A DNA stretch of 64,000 nucleotides, taken from contig OX123199.2 of assembly GCA_944739405.2 (NCBI GenBank), positions 3,027,898 through 3,091,897 of the forward strand, read 5' to 3'. The notes below the pieces were generated by a model. The model was given only the letters and a program-made list of their open reading frames with translations. It was not told the origin of the DNA and did not search any database. Made by a program: the position numbers and the translations under genes. Shown here piece after piece: positions 53,691-63,110 of this stretch (position 1 is the first letter of the stretch; each line of letters begins with the position of its first letter). Source of the DNA: Euclidia mi (Eukaryota; Arthropoda; Insecta; Lepidoptera; Erebidae).

Positions 53691-53807
53691 TGTGTATGAC
53701 TTTATAATAAAACTAACTGACCCGGCGAAGTCCGTATCGCCTTTTTAAAGTATTTTTTTTAATGCATCTTAACATGCCTTTCTCGATGCTTGTCACTACA
53801 TCTTCTT

Positions 53808-55516
53808 TTACCCCACACAATTCTTTACTCTGTCGGTCAAAGACACATCACACATACTTCTCAGTGCTCTCATTTTTACAGCATTTATTCTACTTTCAAG
53901 TCTCTTCTGCCATACCCAACTTTCACTACCATACATAAGGGTAGGCACTAACACCCCTCTATGCACTGCCAAACACGCCTTTTTGAACACGTTTTGACTG
54001 TTCATAAACGCCTTCAGAGCTCCATTCACACTATTACCTGCATTAACCCTTCTTTTAATATCATCTTCATTCTTACCATCTCTTGTAAACAACGTACCTA
54101 AGTAAACAAACTCATTCACTTGTTCCACTCGCTGTCTATCGATCAAAACATTACAAGCCGTTACGCATTCCTCCTGTTCAAAAACCATAACTTTACACAA
54201 ACTTTCATTCCTTTCCTCTCTAACGCACCGTGCATGATTGTTACCATCTCCTGCAACTCCTCCGCTGAAGATGCAAGTATTACCTGATAGTCAGCATAAA
54301 GGAGGCATTTGACGAGTAACCCATTCATCTTTAATCCGCAGTCAGTATGTTTTAAATCTTGCAAACAACTGTCCATGAAGAGGTTAAACAGCCACGGCGA
54401 CGCTACACATCCCTGTCTACAACACCTTTCCCGATGGTAAACCAGTCAGTGTATGCCCCGTATATCCTCACACAAGCTCTAGAATCCTCATAAAGGGATT
54501 TCAGAGTTCAAATGAGGCTGCTGTCCACCCCATTCATTGACAGCACCGACCACATTTCATTCCTCACCACTTTATCGTAAGCCTTTTCCAAATCAACGAA
54601 TGCGCAATAGACCTTTTGACCTTTGGCCAAAAACTTTTCGGCTATGCTTCGCAAGGAAAAAACCTGATCCGTACATCCCATACCCCTTCGGAATCCCGCT
54701 TGTACATCCCATATTTTCTTGTCGGTTACTTTCATAACTCTTTCAATCAGTACCTTTGCATACAATTTGCCAACAATGCTGAGAAGGCTAATGCCTCTAT
54801 AGTTTTTGTAGTCTTGTTGCGAGCCTTTTTCTTTATAAAGAGGCACAACTACAGCTGTGGCCAAGTCATTAGGTACTCGGCCGGTGCTCCAGCACAAGTT
54901 ATATACCCGCTGTAACTGACCAACTATGATGCCCTGTCCAGCCATCAGCATTTCGAATGTAATCCTATCATATCCTGCAGCCTTACCTACTTTCATACTT
55001 CCCAGTGCCTTCACGATCTCATCCACACCAATAACGCTTTCATCATTGTTATCATTACAATTCACTTCAGCTATCGGTGTCTCTATCGCCGCTCTTTCAA
55101 ATAAACTTTCAAAATACTCTTTCCATCTCTTCAGCACACACAATTCACCATTCACTATCCTTCCATTCTTGTCTCTGATCGATGTGTATTCTGAGGATTG
55201 AGTTTTTCCTTGAACTGCACGAACGGATTTCCAGAAAAACTTAATGTTTCTCCGGTAATCGTCAGATAATCTGCTATCAAACTCATTTTTCTTTTCCTCT
55301 TTTTTTCCTTTTAACCATTTCTTTCACTATTCTTTTTGACCTAACAAACTCCTTTCTTGCTTCATCTATGTCGTCGCTCGTTGCTTTTCCCATTCTTTCA
55401 CTAGCTCTGACAGCTAACCAATCTAACCAAGTTTTCTTCTTCTCTGACACTGCTGATTGTACATCCTTGTCCCACCATGTATTCTTAAACTTTCGTATTT
55501 TCCTTCTCTTGATCAC
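53808..55516 (-). pseudogene. Reverse transcriptase region of RTE 'D'
   Basis: Linker KFKNTWWDKDVQSAVSEKKK (from 55516). RT pieces: ALGSMKVGKAAGYDRITFEM, VPLYKEKGSQQDYKNYRGIS, DVQAGFRRGMGCTDQVFSLR, VYCAFVDLEKAYDKVVRNEM. The catalytic motif reads LLYADYQVILA (about 54270-54305): the second Asp of YADD is Tyr, so even the intact frame would be inactive. The C-terminal part has VYLGTLFTRDGKNEDDIKRR and RALRSMCDVSLTDRVKN. Confidence 0.8.
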
Positions 55517-55526
55517 ACCACATACT

Positions 55527-56576
55527 TCAGACGTTACACATACTACCTCTTCTTGGGGACTGCTTCAATTCATCCATATCATTTATGCCATCGAACCTCT
55601 CAAATCTTGCTATCAATCTTCGTTTATACTCCTCTTTCACACCTTTCTCTTGTAGATTTTCTACTTTTATTCTTTCCAAGACTCTATTTTCTTTATGCTC
55701 TCGGTGTCGCCATCCTTTAAAGAGCCCACTTATCCGGCTCAACACCAAGAAGTGGTCTGTGTGGATGCCAATACCTCGATACACCCTTGTATCCAACACG
55801 TTCTTTCTCAATCGTTCATCTACTATTACAAAATCAATCATACTTCTTCTAACATTTTTCGCCTCACGCGTATACATATGTATCCTGTTGTGATCAAACA
55901 TGGTGTTTGTCACACAAAGGCTCCACTCCAACCAAACCTCAAGCAGTGCTTTTCCATTTTCATTCACACTCTCATCACCGAATGCACCTAACACCTTTTC
56001 AAATCCATCTCGTTTTACTCCCACCCATCCATTGAAATCCCCTAAGAAGATCAATCTTTCGTTATCCTTACATTTCTTCAAAATCTCTCTTAAACTCTCC
56101 CAAAACTCCTGCCTTTCGTCTTGCTCTTGCTGTGACATATCCATAACTATATTGACCGGGGCGTACACCCTAATAATAAGGAGACGAGTAAGTCCTACTT
56201 TCAATCTCATCCATAGTAGCCAAGCATTTACAAATTCAAACTCTTTTACACACTCATTCATTTGCGCAGATAGTATTACACCAACTCCCTTGCAGGCTCT
56301 GGTGGTACTATCTACCCCAGACCAATACGCTGTATATGCGCCATGCTGGGTGGTGTCACACCCTTTCCTTTTTGTTTCGTTCACACTAAGAACATCAATC
56401 TTTCTATCATCCATCATCTGACATACTTCATCCAATTTGCCGTTCATCCCTCCTCCAACGTTCAACGTTTCAAACCGGCTTTCCATAGGCCGCTTTTCGC
56501 CCTCGCGGGGAACGAGACGTGATGGGTTGCGAACCGAGCCGCCGCCGTATGGAGAAGAAGTAGCTTTTGTTCCCAT
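55527..56576 (-). pseudogene. Endonuclease domain of RTE 'D'
   Basis: An unbroken 349-codon frame: RFETLNVGGGMNGKLDEVCQ, DVLSVNETKRKG (catalytic Glu), YAPVNIVMDMSQQEQDERQE, LIFLGDFNGWVG (GDFN), MIDFVIVDERLRKN and HTDHFLVLSRI (final Asp-His). All expected AP-endonuclease motifs are present. The start at 56576 reads MGTKATSSPYGGGSVRNPSR. Downstream of KVENLQEKGVKEEYKRRLIA the frame is lost. Confidence 0.85.
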
Positions 56577-56781
56577 AGCGTTCCCACGAGATGTAGGGAT
56601 CTAGACTGTCCACCCCCGCAGAGCGCTTTACTGGGCTAAGGCGGAATATCAGCTGTGCCCTGTGACCGCCAACACAGGCTCCCTCCGTTTACGACTAGCT
56701 TGCCCTCTGGCCACGAATCCCTCGGCACGGGTCAGTTCACACCATAGATCGGGGTTTTGTGTCAGGTATGCTCCCTAGAAG

Positions 56782-56933
56782 TTGGTTTAATTTCGGAGTT
56801 TTCCTTCTCCTAGATAGGTTGCCAACCAAGGCTAACGAGGCCCATCTCCCCGAACGTTTGGTTTAATTTCGGAGTTTTCCTTCTCCTAGACAGGTTGCCA
56901 ACCAAGACTAACGAGGCCCATCTCCCCGATAAT
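56782..56933 (-). repeat. Two 76-bp tandem units in the RTE 5' UTR
   Basis: GTTTAATTTCGGAGTTTTCC.. begins at 56785 and again at 56861; both units run to GAGGCCCATCTCCCCGA. Only a few positions differ. Such repeated 5' units act as promoters in some other LINEs; for this element that is inference. Confidence 0.85.
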
Positions 56934-57059
56934 GATAATAAAGTCATTCAATTTCACAAATGAAGAATAATTAATATAATGTCAAAAAAATACAAGCAAT
57001 GTCAAAACTGGTATAATAACACAAAGTCAAAATTTGTTGAGTATGTCAGAAAATTATCT

Positions 57060-57272
57060 ATATACTAGAGGACGCCGGCAGCTACGCCTGCATTTTTTTT
57101 AAATTTACCCGTTTTGGCCGATCCCGTGGGAATTTCGGGAAATCCCTTCTTAGTGCACCCCTACGATCCCCAAGAAACATACATGCCAAATTTCAGCTTC
57201 CGGCGCCTAATAGTTTCGGCTGTAGCGTGTCTGTCAGTCAGTCAGTAACGCAAGGATTTTATATATTAAGAT
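57060..57272. mobile_element. Dispersed element (CTAGAGG..CAGTCAGTCAGTAACGCAA type)
   Basis: TATACTAGAGGACGCCGGCAG.., AATTTCAGCTTCCGGCGCC, TGTCTGTCAGTCAGTCAGTA ACGCAAGG. Same family as 47205-47420. Confidence 0.55.
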
Positions 57273-57289
57273 TAAGCTGCCAGTAATTA

Positions 57290-57590
57290 ATTTAAAAATT
57301 AGTCATTTAGGAAGTCTGCAAAGGTATAGTAACATTTTGATATTAACATGTTCTTTATAGCTTTACCAAAGTTTATTACATTTAAACCTTTATATATTTC
57401 AGGCAGTTTATTAAATATTTTAGGATCCATACAGAATACACTATTGCTCAATAAATTAGTAGTTTTGGCATGGAGAACACAGAGCTTACTATTATCACGT
57501 TTGCTGCGACTAACCCCAACCGACAATCGTGGAAACAACTGAAGGTTTGTTGTAAATATAAGCACGGAAATGTTAGACAGCAGCACTTAA
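57290..57590 (-). mobile_element. CR1-like LINE C-terminal fragment
   Basis: Minus strand: VSRSKRDNSKLCVLHAKTTN, SVFCMDPKIFNKLPEIYKGL, FGKAIKNMLISKCYYTFADF, stop near 57299. At lower coordinates (56940-57060) TATGTCAAA/AATGTCAAAA motifs suit a CR1 3' UTR. Confidence 0.65.
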
Positions 57591-57857
57591 GTTGCATGTA
57601 GTGCCGACCGAAAGAGGACGAGCTGTTTCTTTTTATTGAATCTGTGGACCAGTTGTTGGCCGCAGATGGCCTTGACAACTTTATGATGGACTGTGGGTGA
57701 GCACAGAAAGCTCCCAACACGTTTGGACGAGCTGACACCGCGTGACCGCGCCCTTGACTATATACTGCAACGCCGGCCTCTATAGGTGAGTGATAAACCA
57801 TTGGAGAATGCACGACGTCACAAACCAAACTTTAAAGTATTAAACCATTATAATCTG

Positions 57858-58103
57858 ATCACCGTGGTCCAGTGAATTGCATATGCGTCTGCTGATCGGG
57901 AGGTCCCGGGTTCGATTCCCGGGTCGGGCAAAAGTGTTACTGGGTTTTTCCGAATTTTCAGTAGCAGCACGGAGTCTGGCAAAGTGCCCTGTAACGGCAG
58001 TAGGCTCACCCCCTATTATGTGGAACTTACATAACATGACGAAATGTGGGTGTAATGTTATACCTATGCCTACGCCTTCAGGAATAAAGGTGTAGGTCTA
58101 TAA
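57858..58103 (+). mobile_element. SINE-A, full length (best copy of the head)
   Basis: CCGTGGTCCAGTGAATTGCATATGCGTCTGCTGATCGG.. with B-box CGGGTTCGATTCCCGG; body GGGCAAAAGTGTTACTGGG.., GTAACGGCAGTAGGCTCACC; tail CTATGCCTACGCCTTCAGGA ATAAAGG. The intact B-box suggests tRNA ancestry, but the rest does not fold as a tRNA. Confidence 0.85.
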
Positions 58104-58400
58104 CAATATGAATACAATGTAAAGAAAATGCAGCGCACTAGGACAAAGAAAAGAAAATAGAAAATAAAAAAAACTTTTAATTACGACGTTAACCGACTGT
58201 GCACAGGATATTTCTTGAGTTCCTTATTTCCACGAACTAACTTTGTTGCCATAGTCTTTGTTCCGGAATAAAAACATTGTATAAAATCTCTTTACCGCAA
58301 TAAAATATCGTGTAGAGAAATTTATATTATTATGTAGAAGAGAATTTATAACGTATACAATGGACTGACGTACATTTGATTTCTTAGACTATAATATATA

Positions 58401-58545
58401 CGAGGGCGGCACAGAAAATTTCGGAAATCAAGGAAGTGACACAACATTACTATAAAAAGTATTCTCCGCGAAATTAGACACATTTTTCCATACGATGGAA
58501 CCAATCATTGAAGCAACCATTCCATTCTTAAGTTGGGATCTCGCC
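58401..58545 (-). mobile_element. Mariner end fragment
   Basis: CGAGGGCGGCACAGAAAATT (58401 on +) resembles the mariner end at 38440. The minus strand behind it encodes a decayed mariner C terminus (compare WKKCFENWFRRMKFCIEVGE of the 25.3-kb copy). The remainder is replaced by SINE-A sequence. Confidence 0.55.
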
Positions 58546-58547
58546 TA

Positions 58548-58660
58548 TTTGCCCCTATTACGTGGGACCTAAAAATTCATATCGAAATGTGGGTGTAATA
58601 TTACACCTCTGCCTACCCCTTCGAGGATACAGGCGTGAGTCTATAAAAAAATAAAATAAA
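58548..58660 (+). mobile_element. SINE-A 3' fragment
   Basis: CCCCTATTACGTGGGACC.., CTCTGCCTACCCCTTCGAGG ATACAGGCGTGAGTCTATAAAAAAATAAAATAAAAT. Confidence 0.75.
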
Positions 58661-59119
58661 ATATGAGAAATAACCATAGAGAAAATAAGGTGTTTTCAAA
58701 ACAGTGCTTTCTATTTCCATGCTACTATACTATGTGCGCTGTAGCATGGTGCGGGTGGCAGTTTCAGTAACGTTTCATTTCACTTTTGAAAGTTGCCACG
58801 ATTCACAAATTATGACTTAGTATTTCAGTTGTACCACATTCGTAATATTTTAAATCATTAATTACTGTGGTACATTAAATTATACCCAACCAAAATATTC
58901 TAGTCTCCAAATAAAATTTATTTATTTATTTATTAACTTTATATACACACATAGCGTATAAAGGTGGACTTAATGCCTTAGGCATTTTCTGCCAGTCTAC
59001 CTTAGAGTGGTGCAGAGATTAATAGTAGGTGTATTTAAAAAGTGGAGTTTGACTTTATTATATTATATTTAATAGATATGATGGATGCGCATACATTACA
59101 TAACATTAAATAATAATAA

Positions 59120-59185
59120 TATTACATACATACATACATATTATATATACATATATACACACATACACACACACACACACACACG

Positions 59186-59228
<43 letters not shown>
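59120..59228. repeat. CA/TA microsatellite
   Basis: Runs of ACATACAT, CACACACA and ATATATAT in order. It lies in the LINE 3' UTR directly after the stop codon (59234 on the minus strand). Confidence 0.9.
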
Positions 59229-59232
<4 letters not shown>

Positions 59233-59233
59233 G

Positions 59234-61483
59234 TTACGATACTCCTGCTAACTTAGCCAATAAAAGCTGCTTTACCCTTGTCTTAAAGCAATACCTAGTA
59301 GTGGACGTCCTGATTTCGAGAGGAAGGTCATTCCAAAGAAGAATAGCTTGAGTAGGAAAAGAAGAGTGGATGAAAGAAGATCTATGTGAAGGACAAAGAA
59401 GGAGAAGGTTATTAGTTGAACGAAGGTTACGATCGTGGTTGCTGCATAAGTACTGGAAGTAAGAACTTAAATAGTTGGGAGACATAAGGATAGAATAGAG
59501 AGTAGTGAGAGCACGCAGACTGCGTCTTTGACGAATAGGAAGCCACTTCAACTGGGAACGATAAGTAGACACGTAGTCATACTTGCGAAGATTGAAAATA
59601 AATCGAATGCAGTTATTGAGAAGACGGTCAAGTTTATTTAGTAGATCTGCATTCAGGTCATAGTAGCATACATCACCATAGTCGATCAAGGGAAATACCA
59701 AAGTTTGCACAAGCATTGTCTTAGTTTTGGGTGGTAGGAAGTTCCTTAGGCGATAGATAGCACGTAGAGTACCGGTAATCTTTTTGCTAGTTTGAGTGAC
59801 GTGGTTTCGCCAGCTTAACGTACAGTCCATGTGTAGGCCAAGGTTTTTGACTACTGGGCATATATTTATGATATTACCATCATAAACTATTGGTGGCAAA
59901 GTTGAGACTTCCAATCTTTTAATTAAGCATTGGCTACCAATTACAATTGCTTGGCATTTGCTAGGGTTCACATACAATCCAAACTTGTTTGACCAGCCCT
60001 GTATGGCGCTTAGATCTCGGTTAACTTTGAGAATTGCGGATGACACGTCTTCAACGGATGCCTGAGAGTATATCTGCAAGTCATCGGCATACAGGTGATA
60101 AGCGCATTGAAGATTTTGAGTTAGGAGATTAATAAAAATTGAAAATAATAATGGAGAAAGAATACCGCCCTGAGGAACACCAGAGTTATTGTCACGCCAC
60201 TTCGACGATGACTCGTCGAGACGGGCAGACTGCTGGCGTCCTCGAAGATAACTTGAGAACCAATCCAGAGCCTCGGATGAGATCTTAAGATGGGTAAGGA
60301 GGGATAGTAGGACATCGTGTCTGACGGTATTAAAGGCATTCGAAAAATCAACCAAAGCCAACACAGTGACTTTGGTGTTCTCCATGCCCACCCTAATATC
60401 GCCAGTCACTTTGAGAAGGGCTGTTGTAGTACTGTGTCCGGGCCTGAACCCAGATTGGTAGGGGCTTAACAAGTTATTTGTGTAGACAAATCTAGACAAT
60501 TGCCTTTGGACACAGGACTCTAGGACTTTGGACAAGAAAGGAAGAATAGAGATAGGACGAAAGTGATTCGGATGAGAAGGGTTTTGGACTTTAGGCAGAG
60601 GAATAATATAAGCTTTACGCCACAGGGCTGGAAAGGTGCCAGAAGTAAGAGAAAAGTTTATGACGTGGGAGATGGCTAGAAGGAGTTGGTCTAAGATGGC
60701 AGTGATCATGCGCCGGCTGATGCCGTCGCATCCCACCGCATTAGACTTTATAGAAAGGATTATCTTCTTGATCTCATCCGGGGCTAGGGGAGAAAAGTGG
60801 AAGGATTCTATGTTGGTTCGTGTTAAACAAGCTAAGTAGTTTACTGTGTGACACTCAGTCTGTTGATCTAATGTGGTGGTGGTTGTGAAATGTGTATTTA
60901 TGTCATCCAGACTGAGTGTCCCAAGAGAGCTATCACGTCGCTGTTTGCCGATACCTAAAGTTGCGAGGAACTTCCAGATATCGGCAGGGGAAGAGGAAGA
61001 AATATTATGCAGAATGTATTGGCGTTTAGCATTGCGTACCATCTGATTACACCGATTCCTTGCAGACTTGAACAGGTTCCAGTTATTATCGCAGCGGTCC
61101 TTTTTGTAGATCCGGAAGGCCCGGTTCCTACGCCTCATTGCCATGCGTACACCCCTGGTAATCCAGAGTGCCGGTGGGCGTTTTAATTTAACTTTCCGTA
61201 TAGGGGTATGGACATCGTATAGTTCACAAACTGTATCATTAAAAATGCGAACTTTTTCGTTTATTGTCGAGGAACCTTCCATAGTTGCCCAGTTAACATT
61301 CGCCGCGTCCTCACGGAGTTTGTCTAAATCCATACGACCAAAACAACGCCTGTGCAAAACCTTAGGCAAGGATTTGGGGGGTTTTAGGCGGTATGAGAGG
61401 AATACAAGGTCGTGACGGGAAAAACCAGGAGCTGGAAAATGTCCATGGAGGGAAACTAGGGCAGGAGTGGACGAGATTATCAA
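59234..61483 (-). CDS. LINE ORF2: endonuclease C-terminal end + reverse transcriptase
   Basis: 749 codons without a stop from the first Met; the frame is open upstream to about 61560. Endonuclease end: LHILPLQPTHHNTDGEDTWL and GFSRHDLVFLSY. RT motifs: AVGCDGISRRMITAILDQLL, PLPKVQNPSHPNHFRPISIL, SGFRPGHSTTTALLKVTGDI, LALVDFSNAFNTVRHDVLLS, SGVPQGGILSPLLFSIF and the catalytic YHLYADDLQIYSQA (about 60075). The C terminus ends CFKTRVKQLLLAKLAGVS. The endonuclease is incomplete, so the copy itself cannot move, but it shows the family was active lately. Group: I/Jockey-like, clade uncertain. Confidence 0.85.
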   Translation of the reverse strand: MIISSTPALVSLHGHFPAPGFSRHDLVFLSYRLKPPKSLPKVLHRRCFGRMDLDKLREDAANVNWATMEGSSTINEKVRIFNDTVCELYDVHTPIRKVKLKRPPALWITRGVRMAMRRRNRAFRIYKKDRCDNNWNLFKSARNRCNQMVRNAKRQYILHNISSSSPADIWKFLATLGIGKQRRDSSLGTLSLDDINTHFTTTTTLDQQTECHTVNYLACLTRTNIESFHFSPLAPDEIKKIILSIKSNAVGCDGISRRMITAILDQLLLAISHVINFSLTSGTFPALWRKAYIIPLPKVQNPSHPNHFRPISILPFLSKVLESCVQRQLSRFVYTNNLLSPYQSGFRPGHSTTTALLKVTGDIRVGMENTKVTVLALVDFSNAFNTVRHDVLLSLLTHLKISSEALDWFSSYLRGRQQSARLDESSSKWRDNNSGVPQGGILSPLLFSIFINLLTQNLQCAYHLYADDLQIYSQASVEDVSSAILKVNRDLSAIQGWSNKFGLYVNPSKCQAIVIGSQCLIKRLEVSTLPPIVYDGNIINICPVVKNLGLHMDCTLSWRNHVTQTSKKITGTLRAIYRLRNFLPPKTKTMLVQTLVFPLIDYGDVCYYDLNADLLNKLDRLLNNCIRFIFNLRKYDYVSTYRSQLKWLPIRQRRSLRALTTLYSILMSPNYLSSYFQYLCSNHDRNLRSTNNLLLLCPSHRSSFIHSSFPTQAILLWNDLPLEIRTSTTRYCFKTRVKQLLLAKLAGVS

Positions 61484-61616
61484 GTCGAGCCACGTATCCT
61501 CCCCATCAGTGTTGTGGTGAGTGGGTTGTAGTGGCAGAATGTGGAGGTTGAAATAAATATAAATAATAATCTAGTAAAAAATCTAATAGAAAGAAAAATT
61601 AAGCATAATGTTATGC

Positions 61617-62403
61617 GACTTAAGGTGAACGCAGACTTGGCCGCACCGCAGTCTCCGCAGTCCCCGCAGTCATCGCTTTTTGTTAATGGCCTCGCACATC
61701 TATCCGCACCGCAGTCACTGCAGTCGTTCCCGTCGCCGCACGCATCGCACTTGATTTCTTTCACAGCGTTGCCAACTCTACGTCTATTTACGTAGATCTA
61801 CGTATTTTGGACCCTTCTCGCGAACCTACGTACTTGTGGCCCGGAATCTACGTATTTTGCAGCAAATTACCAAATTAGCAAAATAACGCAATTTTACTAA
61901 GAAATAAGCATTATTAAACACAAACCACACGTAATAATGGACGTAGCTAATAATTTGTTGCATGTTTATTCGTACCCAATTAGTTTAACAAGTACACACT
62001 TAGAACATATCGATCAATAAAAGTCAATAATATTTGCTTACAGGCTCGAATCGATGTTTGAAAAACTCGTTTTACAATTTTTTACTCCCTTTATCTAGGA
62101 TATTATTAAAAGTACGTAGATCTACGTACTTTTTAACTCTGATCTACGTATTTTTGAAAATCATTGTTGGCAACACTGTTCTTTCATTCAGCGTCATCCG
62201 CGCCGCGCTAGCCGCAGCGTCCGCTGCGTGCGGGCCGGTGTTGGTGACGTCATCAGCTGCGGCTTGGGGAGTTCGGTCGTTTCAGCGACTGCGGCGACTG
62301 CGGCGCGGGTGGGTGTGCGAGGTTGCATAGAACTTCATATAAATAATTCGAATGCGAATACTGCGGCGCGTGCGGTGCGGCCAAGTCGGCGTTCACCTTA
62401 ACG
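61617..62403. mobile_element. GC-rich TIR element
   Basis: TTAAGGTGAACGCAGACTTG.. at 61619 and ..AAGTCGGCGTTCACCTTAA ending 62401 are inverted repeats, each continuing as GGCCGCACCGCA. Inward of these are CCGCAGTC/GACTGCGG blocks (61650-61740; 62195-62310). No transposase. It abuts the 5' end of the LINE at 61560. Confidence 0.75.
61765..62182. mobile_element. Inner TIR element (TTGCCAAC..GTTGGCAA)
   Basis: GCGTTGCCAACTCTACG and TTGTTGGCAACACTG face each other, with repeats of TCTACGTATTTT (61796, 61850, 62142) next to both ends. AT-rich centre without ORF. It is nested in the GC-rich element. Confidence 0.6.
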
Positions 62404-62562
62404 TAACGCCATAGATGTATTTAGTGATGGGATGTACTGCTACGATGGATATTCGATGTTTTTATAATAAAAAAATGTATATTGGGCATACTTCAAATCA
62501 TATTGTAAAAAGTCTATAATTATATTAATGAAACAACAGAACATATATATAAAGAATAGATT

Positions 62563-63110
62563 TCATTCGTCTAAACTCATATCAGAGTTAGCAACATCTG
62601 AATTTTCACTAAATTCATCATCTGTATCTGTGATGGATATTATCAACGATGACTCCATTATATTGTCAATGTGGATGTCACGATCCCAATCAGACATAAT
62701 GTCTCTCTTTGTTTTGTTCACAATCTTCGACCAGTCTTTAGGTTGAACATTGTTGATGGCCGCTTGCAATAGGACCAACATTTTATTTGCCGTATATGGC
62801 GGCGAAGTATTATTTCTTGCGGCGTGACCTTTTATTTGGGCCCAAATCATCTCAATAGCGTTATACTGGCAATGATAGGGTGGTAGTCAAAGGACCTGGT
62901 GGCGTTTTACTTTTGCCATTTCGTTCAGAGCATAGCTAGGTAGGAGTTAGTGGCTTATGACGCCGTACTAAGGCAACTAGCTCTGCCTTTAACATTTTTA
63001 TATCTGCTGTAACTCCGTTTTCATTCAGCCACTTCACCAACTCGCTTTTGCGGTTGGATTGGTTTGGGGGTTTATTAACTTGTACCGAATTGTAGGGTGC
63101 CAGCTAGTTT
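62563..63110 (-). pseudogene. DDE transposase C-terminal fragment (IS630/Tc1-like)
   Basis: Minus strand: NQSNRKSELVKWLNENGVTA and DIKMLKAELVALVRRHKPLT (about 62950-63070), then a gap and YHCQYNAIEMIWAQIKGHAA (the catalytic region P-x-H-C..N-x-I-E), NNVQPKDWSKIVNKTKRDIM and an acidic tail ending VANSDMSLDE. The middle of the core, including the first Asp residues, is deleted. Such proteins occur widely as insect transposon remnants. Confidence 0.6.

Larger units (their letters stand above)
53758..56940 (-). mobile_element. RTE-type LINE 'D', near full length but lacking its 3' end
   Basis: Read from 56940 down: a 5' UTR with two 76-bp tandem units, endonuclease (56576-55527), linker, RT (55155-about 54240) and C-terminal part to GMLR at about 53785. 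Several frameshifts. The missing 3' end is found inverted at 53385-53690. It belongs to the same family as RTE 'A' and 'B'. Confidence 0.85.
58915..61560 (-). mobile_element. Young LINE, 5'-truncated in the endonuclease
   Basis: Starts (at 61560) inside the endonuclease and ends near 58915 with a 3' UTR containing ATGCCTAAGGCATTAAGTCC and an AAATAAATAAATAA tail. A (CA)n/(TA)n tract at 59120-59228 lies within the 3' UTR. The ORF is unbroken, so insertion is recent. Target duplications were not resolved. Confidence 0.85.

Noticed and set aside
55368..56421. Several plus-strand ORFs over the RTE
   Set aside because: Shadows of the RTE 'D' endonuclease and linker.
3606..58103. tRNA genes suggested by B-box motifs (3606, 4680, 5130, 6950, 25550, 57900)
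   Set aside because: Each is followed by a repeated non-tRNA body and tail, and the heads do not give a full cloverleaf; they are SINE heads.
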